From Rhizobium sp. Leaf371 (GTDB lineage: Bacteria; Pseudomonadota; Alphaproteobacteria; Rhizobiales; Rhizobiaceae), in NCBI RefSeq assembly GCF_001424045.1, contig NZ_LMQB01000003.1, positions 83,870-147,869 of the forward strand: 64,000 nt of DNA, written 5' to 3'. The position numbers were made by a program, and so were the translations under genes. Position 1 is the first letter of the stretch; each line of letters opens with the position of its first letter. This document shows positions 53,942 to 64,000 of the stretch, piece by piece. The notes beneath the pieces are model-generated. The model was not told the origin of the DNA. It ran no database searches and worked only from the letters and a program-made list of their open reading frames with translations.

Positions 53942-55360
53942 TCACGCCTCTTCGATGGTGTAGGGCAGCACGTCTCTCCGGTCGTGATCTACATAAAGTT
54001 TCCGCATGAGCGGCGGTACCGCGCGCTGCGGGCATGTCAGACGCTCGCAGATCCGGCAGGAAATACCGATCGGCGCGAAACCGGCCCGTCCCGACGTCTC
54101 CAGGTCGTCCGCATAGACGAAGGCATGGGCATAGGAAATCTCGCAGCCGAACGCGATGGCATAGCGCGGCTGCGGGCTGTGAAACCCGGCGCCGGACTTG
54201 GTGACCTGCGTTGCCAGACAGAGATAGCGCGCGCCGTCGGGGGTTTCCGCCAACTGGCGGATGATCCGCCCCTGCGCCTCGAAGGCTTCATGAACGTTCC
54301 AAAGCGGACAGGCGGCGCCGAAGCGCGCGAACTGAAGCTTGGTCGCGCTATGTCTTTTGGTGATGTTGCCGGCACGATCGATCCGGGCGAAAAAGACCGG
54401 AATGCCCTTGTTGCCCGGGCGCTGGAGCGTGCTCAGACGATGGCAGACCTGCTCCAGGCTCGCGCCGAACCAGGCGGCGAGAAGATCGAGATCATGGCGC
54501 AGGGTCTTTGCCACCGAGAGAAATGCGCCATAGGGCAGAAGCAGCGCGCCGGCGAAATAGTTCTGCAGCCCGATCTTGCAGATCTCGGCCGCCTCCACCG
54601 TCCGGAAATTGGCATCGCGCGCGATCAGATCGATGAGCTGGCGGGCATGAAGCTGGGCGATCTGCAGGGCGATCTGGAAATCGCGCGTGGCCGGCGGCGC
54701 ATAGCGGTTGATGGAGAGGATGCCTGCCGAGCGGTCGAACCGGCGCAGCGCATCGTTTTCGGACGGAGCCCAGCGCACCTCGATCTGGAACCTGGTCTTG
54801 AGATACCGCGTGAGAGCCGAGTAGCTGTCGGCCTCGCCGAGCCCGATCTCGGCCGCCAGGCGTTCCGCCTCGATATCCAGCGCGTGAATATAGTTGTCGA
54901 GGAAATGAAAGAAGTCCCGGACTTCCTCGTAGGACGTCGTTTCCGCCAGCGACGCGGATCTCCCCAGACTGTCGCTGAGGCTGGCAAGCTGCTCGCTGTT
55001 GCGCCGAAAGCCCTGGTGGACGCGGATAAAGGCGCGGGCGAAGTTCGGCGCGCCCTGGGTAACGAGTTTCATTTCCTGCGCGGTGGGCGCGAGATTTTCG
55101 AAGACGGGATCGTTCAGCGCTTCCGAGAGCGCCGACAGCAGCCGGTCGCCCTCGCCGGACGACAGCTCGCTCATATTGATCTGGAATTTCTCGGCGAGCG
55201 CAACCAGCACCGTCGCGGACACCGGCCGCTGGTTGTTTTCGATCTGGTTGAGGTAGCTCGTGGAGATACCGATCCGCTCGGCGAACTGGGCCTGTGTGGC
55301 CTTGTTCGCTTCCCGCAACTCGCGGACCTTTCGTCCGATGAACAGCTTGCCGACGCTCAT
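53942..55360 (-). CDS. short-chain fatty acyl-CoA regulator (ScfR/PccR family)
   Basis: A 472-residue transcription factor. An XRE helix-turn-helix lies at about 10-62 ([34 protein letters not shown]), an IrrE/ImmA-like domain in the middle ([20 protein letters not shown]) and a C-terminal DUF2083 domain with a cysteine cluster [12 protein letters not shown]. This order is that of RamB, PrpR and PccR, which sense acyl-CoA and control propionate and acetate assimilation. It is divergent from pccB, and its 5' flank carries a TTTGCAAA element, the half-site reported for PccR. Confidence 0.92.
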   Translation of the reverse strand: MSVGKLFIGRKVRELREANKATQAQFAERIGISTSYLNQIENNQRPVSATVLVALAEKFQINMSELSSGEGDRLLSALSEALNDPVFENLAPTAQEMKLVTQGAPNFARAFIRVHQGFRRNSEQLASLSDSLGRSASLAETTSYEEVRDFFHFLDNYIHALDIEAERLAAEIGLGEADSYSALTRYLKTRFQIEVRWAPSENDALRRFDRSAGILSINRYAPPATRDFQIALQIAQLHARQLIDLIARDANFRTVEAAEICKIGLQNYFAGALLLPYGAFLSVAKTLRHDLDLLAAWFGASLEQVCHRLSTLQRPGNKGIPVFFARIDRAGNITKRHSATKLQFARFGAACPLWNVHEAFEAQGRIIRQLAETPDGARYLCLATQVTKSGAGFHSPQPRYAIAFGCEISYAHAFVYADDLETSGRAGFAPIGISCRICERLTCPQRAVPPLMRKLYVDHDRRDVLPYTIEEA

Positions 55361-55361
55361 G

Positions 55362-55391
55362 TTCGCAACTTTGCAAAGTTATATTTGCATC
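55362..55391 (+). promoter_or_regulatory. ScfR/PccR operator cluster
   Basis: Three related octamers occur in direct orientation: TTCGCAAC (55362-55369), a perfect TTTGCAAA (55370-55377) and TTTGCATC (55384-55391). PccR of Rhodobacter and RamB are known to bind TTTGCAAA-type sites. The cluster starts 2 bp from the regulator start codon and overlaps the -35 region of the pccB promoter, so it could control both directions. Confidence 0.7.
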
Positions 55392-55399
55392 TTTATAAT
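55371..55399 (+). promoter_or_regulatory. predicted pccB promoter
   Basis: TTGCAA (55371-55376) and TATAAT (55394-55399) are separated by 17 bp. The -10 is a perfect consensus. The -35 lies inside the ScfR half-site TTTGCAAA, which suggests direct control of polymerase access by that regulator. The leader to the pccB ATG at 55485 would be about 80 nt. Confidence 0.6.
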
Positions 55400-55484
55400 T
55401 TACACATGCGCGCCCGTTCAAGTGTTTTGTGAAACACGGATCTGCGCTAGAACGAGGGTATCGAATGGGACGCGGGAAGAGAAC

Positions 55485-57017
55485 ATGAGAACGGTGCTCG
55501 AACAGCTTGAATCGCGACGCGCGGAAGCCAGACTCGGTGGCGGCCAGAAGCGGATCGATGCCCAGCACGCCAAGGGCAAGCTGACCGCGCGCGAACGCAT
55601 CGAGGTTCTCTTGGACGAAGGCTCGTTCGAGGAATACGACATGTACGTGACACACCGGGCCGTCGATTTCGGAATGGCCAGCCAGAAGATCGCCGGCGAT
55701 GGCGTGGTGACCGGCTGGGGCACGATCAACGGGCGGCAGGTCTATATCTTCTCCCAGGATTTCACCGTCCTTGGCGGATCGCTCTCAGAGACCCATGCCC
55801 AGAAGATCTGCAAGATCATGGACATGGCCCTTAACAACGGCGCACCGGTCATCGGGCTCAACGATTCGGGCGGCGCCCGCATCCAGGAAGGCGTCGCATC
55901 CCTTGCCGGCTATGCCGACGTCTTCAAGCGCAATGTCGAGGCCTCCGGCGTCGTTCCGCAGATCTCCGTCATCATGGGGCCGTGCGCGGGCGGCGCCGTC
56001 TACTCGCCGGCCATGACCGACTTCATCTTCATGGTGCGCGACAGCTCCTATATGTTCGTCACAGGTCCGGATGTCGTGAAAACCGTCACGAACGAGATTG
56101 TGACGGCAGAAGAGCTGGGGGGCGCACGGACCCACACCACCAAGTCGTCCGTGGCGGACGGCGCCTTCGAGAACGATGTCGAAGCGCTCGAACAGGTCCG
56201 CCTGCTGTTTGATTTCCTGCCGCTCAACAATCGCCAGCAGGCCCCGATCCGGCCGTTCTACGACGATCCGGCCCGCCTGGAGCACCGCCTCGACACGCTG
56301 GTTCCGGATTCCTCGAACAAGCCCTACGATATGCGGGAGCTGATCCTCGCGCTCGCAGACGAGGCCGATTTCTTCGAGATCCAGGAAGCTTTCGCCAGGA
56401 ACATCATCACCGGCTTCCTGCGGATCGAAGGCCAGTCGGTCGGCGTCGTCGCCAATCAGCCGATGGTGCTGGCCGGGTGCCTGGATATCGATGCCTCGCG
56501 CAAGGCGGCCCGTTTCGTCCGCTTCTGCGACGCCTTCAACATTCCCATCCTGACGCTCGTCGATGTTCCCGGCTTCCTTCCCGGCACCTCGCAGGAATAT
56601 GCCGGCGTCATCAAGCACGGCGCGAAGCTGCTGTTTGCCTATAGCCAGGCGACCGTGCCGATGGTGACCCTGATCACCCGCAAGGCCTATGGCGGCGCCT
56701 ACGACGTCATGGCGTCGAAGCATATCGGCGCCGACGTCAACTATGCCTGGCCGACGGCGGAGATCGCGGTCATGGGCGCCAAGGGCGCGACCGAAATCCT
56801 CTATCGCTCGGAGCTTGGCGACGCTGAAAAAATCGCCGCGCGGACGAAAGAGTATGAGGAACGCTTCGCCAATCCCTTCGTCGCCGCCGAACGGGGCTTC
56901 ATCGACGAGGTGATCATGCCCCATTCCTCCCGCCGGCGCATTGCCCGCGCCTTTGCCTCGTTGCGCAACAAGCGCAGCGACGTGCGATGGCGCAAGCATG
57001 ACACCATACCCTTGTGA
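55485..57017 (+). CDS. pccB: propionyl-CoA carboxylase beta subunit
   Basis: A 510-residue carboxyltransferase subunit that carboxylates propionyl-CoA to methylmalonyl-CoA with biotin carried on PccA. Strong family marks: [60 protein letters not shown], and [20 protein letters not shown]. The oxyanion glycines and the length are as expected. The ATG at 55485 follows GGGAAGAGAAC. It is divergent from its ScfR regulator and is followed by a small ORF and pccA in the same operon. Confidence 0.96.
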   Translation: MRTVLEQLESRRAEARLGGGQKRIDAQHAKGKLTARERIEVLLDEGSFEEYDMYVTHRAVDFGMASQKIAGDGVVTGWGTINGRQVYIFSQDFTVLGGSLSETHAQKICKIMDMALNNGAPVIGLNDSGGARIQEGVASLAGYADVFKRNVEASGVVPQISVIMGPCAGGAVYSPAMTDFIFMVRDSSYMFVTGPDVVKTVTNEIVTAEELGGARTHTTKSSVADGAFENDVEALEQVRLLFDFLPLNNRQQAPIRPFYDDPARLEHRLDTLVPDSSNKPYDMRELILALADEADFFEIQEAFARNIITGFLRIEGQSVGVVANQPMVLAGCLDIDASRKAARFVRFCDAFNIPILTLVDVPGFLPGTSQEYAGVIKHGAKLLFAYSQATVPMVTLITRKAYGGAYDVMASKHIGADVNYAWPTAEIAVMGAKGATEILYRSELGDAEKIAARTKEYEERFANPFVAAERGFIDEVIMPHSSRRRIARAFASLRNKRSDVRWRKHDTIPL

Positions 57018-57023
57018 GGCGGC

Positions 57024-57150
57024 ATGACCGGAGCCCTGACCGTGCGGGATGTGTTTCCGCCGAACTCTGAGAGTATAACCATTGGCGGCGTTTCCATCAC
57101 CCTGGATCGGACCGCTCGAACGCCAGACACCTTCACGCGCGGGATGCCCG

Positions 57151-57158
<8 letters not shown>
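57024..57158 (+). CDS. small ORF between pccB and pccA
   Basis: A 44-codon reading starts 6 bp after the pccB stop (ATG at 57024, preceded by GAGGCGGC) and ends in a TAG that overlaps the pccA start by 8 bp. The product begins MTGALTVRDVFPPNSESITI and has no membrane segment. Its tight placement between two subunit genes, with overlap on one side, suggests translational coupling. It is too short for homology by eye. It may be a real small protein or a coupling leader; confidence is modest. Confidence 0.45.
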
Positions 57159-59153
<1,995 letters not shown>

Positions 59154-59154
<1 letters not shown>

Positions 59155-61295
59155 TGTCTAGGGATAAGACCGTTGCGGACTGGGAGGCTCTGGCCGAACG
59201 CGAGGTGAAGGCGCCGGCCGAGACGCTCGTCTGGCACACGCCCGAAGGGATCGACGTCAAGCCGCTCTACACCCCGTCGGATCTCGACGGCGCCGACCAT
59301 CTGGGTTCGCTGCCGGGATTTGCGCCGTTCACGCGCGGCCCCCGCGCCACGATGTATGCGGGTCGCCCCTGGACGATCCGGCAATATGCCGGCTTCTCCA
59401 CGGCCGAAGCGTCGAATGCGTTCTACAAGCGCAATCTGGCGGCGGGTCAGAAGGGCCTGTCCGTCGCTTTCGATCTTGCCACGCATCGCGGCTATGACAG
59501 CGACCATCCGCGGGTCGAAGGCGATGTCGGCAAGGCCGGCGTGGCGATCGACAGCGTCGAGGACATGAAGATCCTGTTCGACGGCATCCCGCTCGACGAG
59601 ATGTCCGTCTCCATGACCATGAACGGCGCCGTCATCCCGATCCTTGCCAATTTCATCGTCGCGGGCGAGGAGCAGGGCGTGCCGCGCGCGCAATTGTCGG
59701 GGACCATTCAGAACGACATTCTGAAGGAGTTCATGGTCCGCAACACCTACATCTATCCGCCGGAACCCTCGATGCGGATCATCGCCGACATCATCGAATA
59801 TACGGCCAAGGAAATGCCGCGCTTCAATTCGATCTCGATCTCCGGCTACCACATCCAGGAGGCCGGATCGACGCTGGTGCAGGAGCTGGCCTTCACGCTC
59901 GCGGACGGTCGCGAATATGTCCGGGCGGCGATTGCCAAGGGGCTCGCGGTCGACGACTTCGCCGGCCGCCTGTCGTTCTTCTTCGCGATCGGGATGAACT
60001 TCTTCATGGAGGCCGCCAAGCTCCGCGCCGCGCGTCTCCTGTGGTCGCGCGTCATGGCCGACTTCCATCCGAAGAAGCAATCGTCCCTGATGCTGCGGAC
60101 GCATTGCCAGACGTCCGGCGTATCCCTGCAGGAGCAGGACCCGTACAACAACATCATCCGCACGGCCTACGAGGCGATGTCGGCCGTCCTTGGCGGCACG
60201 CAGTCTCTGCACACCAATGCGCTGGACGAGGCGATCGCCCTGCCGACGGAGTTTGCCGCGCGCATCGCACGCAACACCCAGCTCATCCTGCAGCACGAGA
60301 CCGGCGTGACGAACGTGGTCGATCCCCTCGCCGGCTCCTATTACGTGGAAAGCCTGACCAAGGAACTCGCGGACAAGGCCTGGGCCCTGATGGAAGAGGT
60401 CGAGGCCCTGGGCGGCATGACCAAGGCCGTTGCAACCGGCATGCCGAAGAGACGGATCGAGGAGGCCGCGACGCGCCGGCAGGCGACCGTCGATCGCGGC
60501 GAGACCGTCATCGTCGGCGTCAACAAGTACCGGCTCGAAAACGAGGATCCGATCGATATTCTGGATATCGACAATGCCGCCGTTCGCGCGGCCCAGGTCC
60601 GGCGCATCGAGGACACGAAGCGCCGGCGCAATTCGGAGGCGGTGGCCGCGGCGCTCGCGGTCCTGACAGGCATCGCCCGCAGCGGCGAGGGAAACCTGCT
60701 GGCCGCGGCCGTGGACGCCGCACGGGCCCGCGCGACGATCGGCGAGATCACCGATGCCATGCGGGTCGTTTTCGGAGACCATACGGTCGTGCCCGAGGTG
60801 GTCACCGACGTCTATGGCGCGGCCTATGAGAACGATCCGGAATATGCGACGCTCGTCGGCCGGCTCGGCGAACTGGCAGAGACGCTGAGCGTCAAGCCGA
60901 AGATCATGGTGGCGAAACTCGGGCAGGACGGTCACGATCGCGGCGCCAAGATCATCGCCTCGGCCTTCGGCGATATCGGTTTCGACGTTCTCGCCGCACC
61001 TTTGTTCCAGACGCCGGACGAAGCCGCCGAGATGGCCATCAGACACAAGGTCCATGTCGTCGGCATGTCGTCGCTTGCGGCCGGCCACAAGACGCTGGCG
61101 CCGCAGCTCGTCGCGGCCCTCAAGGCGCGCGGCGCGGCCAACATCATCGTCGTCGTCGGCGGCGTCATTCCCCGCCAGGACTATGACTTCCTGCTTGAGA
61201 ACGGCGTCTCCGCCGTGTTCGGTCCCGGCACGAACGTGCTCGAGGCGGCCCGCGCCGTGATCGATCTCATGCAGGGCAAATTGCGCAATCAGTGA
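59154..61295 (+). CDS. scpA: methylmalonyl-CoA mutase
   Basis: A 713-residue single-chain adenosylcobalamin enzyme converting methylmalonyl-CoA to succinyl-CoA. The catalytic TIM barrel shows [40 protein letters not shown] and [20 protein letters not shown]. The C-terminal B12 domain has the base-off signature [20 protein letters not shown] (DxHxxG), followed by [17 protein letters not shown] and [16 protein letters not shown]. The start at 59154 overlaps the pccA stop codon. No MeaB GTPase gene is seen in the window. Confidence 0.96.
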
Positions 61296-61303
61296 GGTCG
61301 AAC

Positions 61304-61711
61304 ATGCTGGGCTCCCTAAACCACGTCGCCATCGCCGTGCCGGATCTGACGGCGGCCATCGCCGTTTATGAAAAGCTCGGCGCGACCATCTCCGCACCGC
61401 AGGAACTTCCCGAACACGGCGTGACCGTCGTGTTCATCCAGCTTCCCAATACCAAGATCGAGCTTCTCCATCCCCTCGGCGAGACCTCGCCCATCGCGGC
61501 GTTTCTTGCGAAGAACCCCGCAGGCGGCATCCATCATCTCTGCTTCGAAGTCCCCGACATCGGCGAAGCACGGGACAGGGTGATCGAAAACGGCATCCGC
61601 GTGCTCGGGACCGGCGAGCCCACCATCGGCGCCCATGGTCTCCCGGTCCTGTTCGTCCATCCCAAGGACATGTTCGGAACCCTTGTCGAGCTGGAACTCG
61701 CCAAGCCCTGA
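61304..61711 (+). CDS. mce: methylmalonyl-CoA epimerase
   Basis: A 135-residue VOC-fold metal enzyme that interconverts (S)- and (R)-methylmalonyl-CoA, linking the carboxylase product to the mutase. Metal ligands are visible in LNHVAIAVPDLTAAI (His), GGIHHLCFEVPDI (His) and LVELEL (Glu). Its ATG at 61304 follows GAGGTCGAAC, 8 bp after the mutase stop. It ends the pcc operon and is followed by a double hairpin. Confidence 0.94.
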   Translation: MLGSLNHVAIAVPDLTAAIAVYEKLGATISAPQELPEHGVTVVFIQLPNTKIELLHPLGETSPIAAFLAKNPAGGIHHLCFEVPDIGEARDRVIENGIRVLGTGEPTIGAHGLPVLFVHPKDMFGTLVELELAKP

Positions 61712-61745
61712 GGCCGCCCCTCGGCCTCAGCCGGGGCTCTGCCCC
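61710..61745 (+). terminator. terminator of the pcc operon (two stems)
   Basis: GAGGCCG (61710-61716) pairs with CGGCCTC (61722-61728), then GGGGC (61733-61737) pairs with GCCCC (61741-61745). The first stem overlaps the epimerase stop codon. There is no T run after the second stem. The gap to 61967 holds AT-rich sequence that may contain the promoter for the small gene that follows. Confidence 0.6.
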
Positions 61746-61967
61746 TTGGAATGAACGATTGACGTTCCCTATTTCCACACCCTCACAACTTGTCTTTGCA
61801 AATGAGCGAATTTCGTTCCGCTATATCAATTCGGGCTTGCTCCTTAAGAGATTGCTTATCGAAAAGGCAATGAAATCATCCGATGATGAGGCATAGAAGC
61901 GGAAAACGTCGCGGTGGCCTCCACCCTGATCTCCGTTGGACACGCCCATTCAATCGGAGGCATCGTC

Positions 61968-62165
61968 ATGAACAAAGTTGTGTTTCTGCCCATTCCGCAG
62001 CGCAATCCGCAAGACCCGATGGATGAACTGGCAACGCTCATTCAAAATTCCGACTTGCCGGACCTCCTCAGCGAGCTCGAAGCAAAACTCGGCGTCATCC
62101 TCGACTATACGAAGTCGTTCCAGACGATCTCGGATGCTGCAAAGCGACCTTCGACAGACGCCTAG
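61968..62165 (+). CDS. small hypothetical protein
   Basis: A 65-residue protein I do not recognise (MNKVVFLPIPQRNPQDPMDE, then LATLIQNSDLPDLLSELEAK). A good CGGAGG ribosome site precedes the ATG at 61968 and the upstream flank is AT-rich, as a promoter would be. The sequence is acidic and helical with no membrane part. It stands alone between the pcc operon and a chemotaxis receptor gene. Confidence 0.55.
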   Translation: MNKVVFLPIPQRNPQDPMDELATLIQNSDLPDLLSELEAKLGVILDYTKSFQTISDAAKRPSTDA

Positions 62166-62614
62166 AGAGCAACCCGTATTGTTTTTTTTGATGAAATCGA
62201 TTTCAGAACGAAGTGCCCGTCCGATGGCGGGCCTTGGATCGACGCTGAGGTGCAGGATGCCGGCCGGCGGCCGCGAAGGGCCTTTCAGCCTCTGGCAACC
62301 GACGGAGATGATCTCCGTGTCCCATTCCCAGCCTCAGGCAAAATGACTTTGCTCCCGGAAATCACCCAGCGGACGGACGCGAATGACGCGTCCCCGCGAA
62401 GAGAGTCATGTCGAGATTTTGGAATGGCACGTTCGACGCCAGATCGCCGGACCCGGCGCCCGGGTGATGAAGATGACACGTCTCGCTTTGACCTTGAAAC
62501 CCTCTGCCGCAGAAAGCCGGCACCCCCGCCGGAGAGACCCTGAGCCTCTCTTTGTCGCATACCGCATGCAACCGTACGTAAACCGGCCTTCACCCCTATC
62601 TCCGAGGACTTTTC
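62166..62614. other. 449-bp leader without a supportable gene
   Basis: The stretch before the chemotaxis gene has a T8 run near 62181 but no stem in front of it. Several antisense or frame readings of 60-120 codons exist, yet none has a ribosome site or known family. It probably holds the promoter of the chemotaxis gene; no consensus elements are clear. Confidence 0.4.
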
Positions 62615-64000
62615 ATGTCTTTCTTGAAAAATGCCAAAATCAGAACCAAGATCCTGTCGCTGATCGTGCCGATCTGTGCTGCGGGTATCGTGAGCGTTCT
62701 CGCCATATCGTCAAGCTACAACAAGGCCGACGAGGACTATAACGCCTTCATCTCCAAGGATGGCGTCGCCGCGATCGAACTCTCCCGCCTGAACACCGGA
62801 ATGCTGGGGGCTGTCTATGCCGCCTATCAGTCGATGGCCTACGATGCCGCCGACCCGTATCTGGCGAGCGTTACCAAGGGCTATGACGAGAACACGGAGC
62901 GGGTCAACGCACGCCTGCAATCGATCAAGACGCTGATGCCGGAGATGGCAGCGGAAACGGCGCGTTTCGAAAGCAATGCGCGCGTCATTCTCGCGCTGAC
63001 GGGTCAGGCCATGGAACTCGGCAAAGCCAACCGCAACGACGAAGCGCGCGCGATCCTGGCGAAGGCCGATCCCGTCATGAACGAATTTCGCGAGAGCGCC
63101 CGCGCCACCGTTGCGAAGATGGTGGCTCATGTGAGCGAGCAGACGGCGAAGATGACCGAGAACACGCACACCACCATCACCCTCTTCCTGGTGTCGTTGT
63201 CCGCTCTGTTTGCAGCCATGATCATGGCCGCTCTCTTCGTCACCGGCCGGGGTATCACCGGCCCGATCGACAGGCTTCGCTCCCGCATGCTGTCGCTTGC
63301 CGACGGTCAGACGGAGGAAGCCGTCGCGGGTCTCGGTCGACGGGACGAAGTCGGTCAGATGGCGGATGCCGTGGCGGTGTTTCGTCAGAATGCCATCGAC
63401 CGCATCCGGCTCGAAGCCGAAGCGGCTGCGAACCGGAACCTGTCGGAAGACGAGCGGCAGCGCCAGGCACAGGCGGATCTCCTGCGCTCCCGGGACATGG
63501 CGCAGGCCACCAATGGCCTGGCCGAAGGCTTGAAGCATCTGGCGTCCGGAGACCTCACCTTTCACCTCGCCGAGCCCTTTGCCACGGATTTCGAGACGCT
63601 TCGTACCGATTTCAACGGCGCCGTCAGCCAGTTGTCCGAAACCCTGCGTGCGGTCACCGAGGCCACTGGCGCGATCGACAATGGCAGCCGCGAGGTGAGT
63701 GCCGGCGCCGACGACCTCTCGAAGCGCACGGAGCAGCAGGCCGCAGCCCTGGAAGAAACGGCCGCCGCCCTCGACCAGATCACGGTCAATGTCAGCAACT
63801 CTTCCAAGCGCGCGGACGAAGCCCGCAAGGTGGCCGCGATCGCCAATGAAAGTGCCGCGCAGTCCGGCCGCGTCGTCGCCCATGCGGTGGATGCCATGCA
63901 GAAGATCGAGGAATCCTCCAACCAGATCTCGTCCATCATCGGGGTGATCGACGAGATCGCCTTCCAGACCAACCTTCTGGCGCTGAATGCCGGCGTCGAG
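62615..64000 (+). CDS. methyl-accepting chemotaxis protein (5' part, continues past the window)
   Basis: At least 462 residues of a chemoreceptor; the frame is open to the window end. A first membrane helix (about 11-33), a periplasmic helical sensor domain of about 150 residues and a second helix (about 188-212) are followed by HAMP regions ([20 protein letters not shown]) and a second HAMP-like segment ([20 protein letters not shown]). The cytoplasmic signalling part begins with [20 protein letters not shown] and reaches the tip [18 protein letters not shown], where it is cut off. It would pass ligand signals to CheA/CheW. The ligand is unknown. Confidence 0.93.
   Translation, partial: MSFLKNAKIRTKILSLIVPICAAGIVSVLAISSSYNKADEDYNAFISKDGVAAIELSRLNTGMLGAVYAAYQSMAYDAADPYLASVTKGYDENTERVNARLQSIKTLMPEMAAETARFESNARVILALTGQAMELGKANRNDEARAILAKADPVMNEFRESARATVAKMVAHVSEQTAKMTENTHTTITLFLVSLSALFAAMIMAALFVTGRGITGPIDRLRSRMLSLADGQTEEAVAGLGRRDEVGQMADAVAVFRQNAIDRIRLEAEAAANRNLSEDERQRQAQADLLRSRDMAQATNGLAEGLKHLASGDLTFHLAEPFATDFETLRTDFNGAVSQLSETLRAVTEATGAIDNGSREVSAGADDLSKRTEQQAAALEETAAALDQITVNVSNSSKRADEARKVAAIANESAAQSGRVVAHAVDAMQKIEESSNQISSIIGVIDEIAFQTNLLALNAGVE

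Overview
The window is GC-rich, densely packed DNA that reads as an alphaproteobacterium of the order Rhizobiales (Rhizobium, Agrobacterium, Shinella or a near relative). This rests on the propionyl-CoA carboxylase operon with its ScfR-type regulator, the binding-protein transporter operons paired with GntR, ROK or LysR regulators, and enzymes very close to the Rhizobium leguminosarum biuret hydrolase. No tRNA, rRNA, replication or ribosomal gene is visible. Most of the content is catabolic and transport operons, as expected of a megaplasmid, a chromid or an accessory chromosomal region. That replicon assignment is inference.

Left part (1-16.8 kb). A membrane-anchored hypothetical gene comes first. 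An ECF sigma/anti-sigma pair follows, divergent from a secreted DUF4394 protein. Next is a GntR regulator with a KdgD-like dehydratase (its Schiff-base lysine is replaced by arginine) and a complete dipeptide-type ABC importer. An Rrf2 regulator with a near-perfect 35-bp palindromic operator precedes an NAD(P)-binding protein. Two hypotheticals, a VOC protein and two tautomerases follow. At about 15.37-15.40 kb two broken genes meet: a YciI-like fragment on the minus strand and a sugar-type binding protein lacking its N-terminus on the plus strand. This is a deletion or rearrangement scar.

Middle part (16.8-36.9 kb) is a nitrogen-scavenging island for N-rich heterocycles. A GntR regulator is divergent from one operon holding a BMP-family ABC importer, a formamidase-like gene broken by one extra G, biuret amidohydrolase (biuH), cyanuric acid amidohydrolase (atzD/trzD type), a second isochorismatase-fold hydrolase, a cupin and allophanate hydrolase (atzF). 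Together these would take cyanuric acid through biuret and allophanate to ammonia and CO2. A second divergent block carries creatininase-family and RidA genes on one side. On the other side it carries an NMT1/SsuA-type importer, a cytosine-deaminase-like amidohydrolase, an FAD oxidoreductase, a flavodoxin-fold reductase and a LysR regulator. The two blocks share a TGCATGC motif placed between promoter elements, which suggests common control.

Right part (36.9-64 kb). An RNase HI gene follows, with a GA dinucleotide tract at its start and an internal tandem repeat, then an unrecognised gene. Next is a beta-galactoside operon (GH42 enzyme plus a UgpC-type sugar importer) divergent from a ROK repressor with a perfect palindrome. 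A TetR gene is divergent from an operon of acuI-like reductase, SDR, propionyl-CoA synthetase, GMC oxidoreductase and esterase-like hydrolase. These lead to the methylmalonyl-CoA pathway: ScfR regulator, pccB, a small ORF, pccA, methylmalonyl-CoA mutase and epimerase, which convert propionyl-CoA to succinyl-CoA. The window ends inside a methyl-accepting chemotaxis gene.
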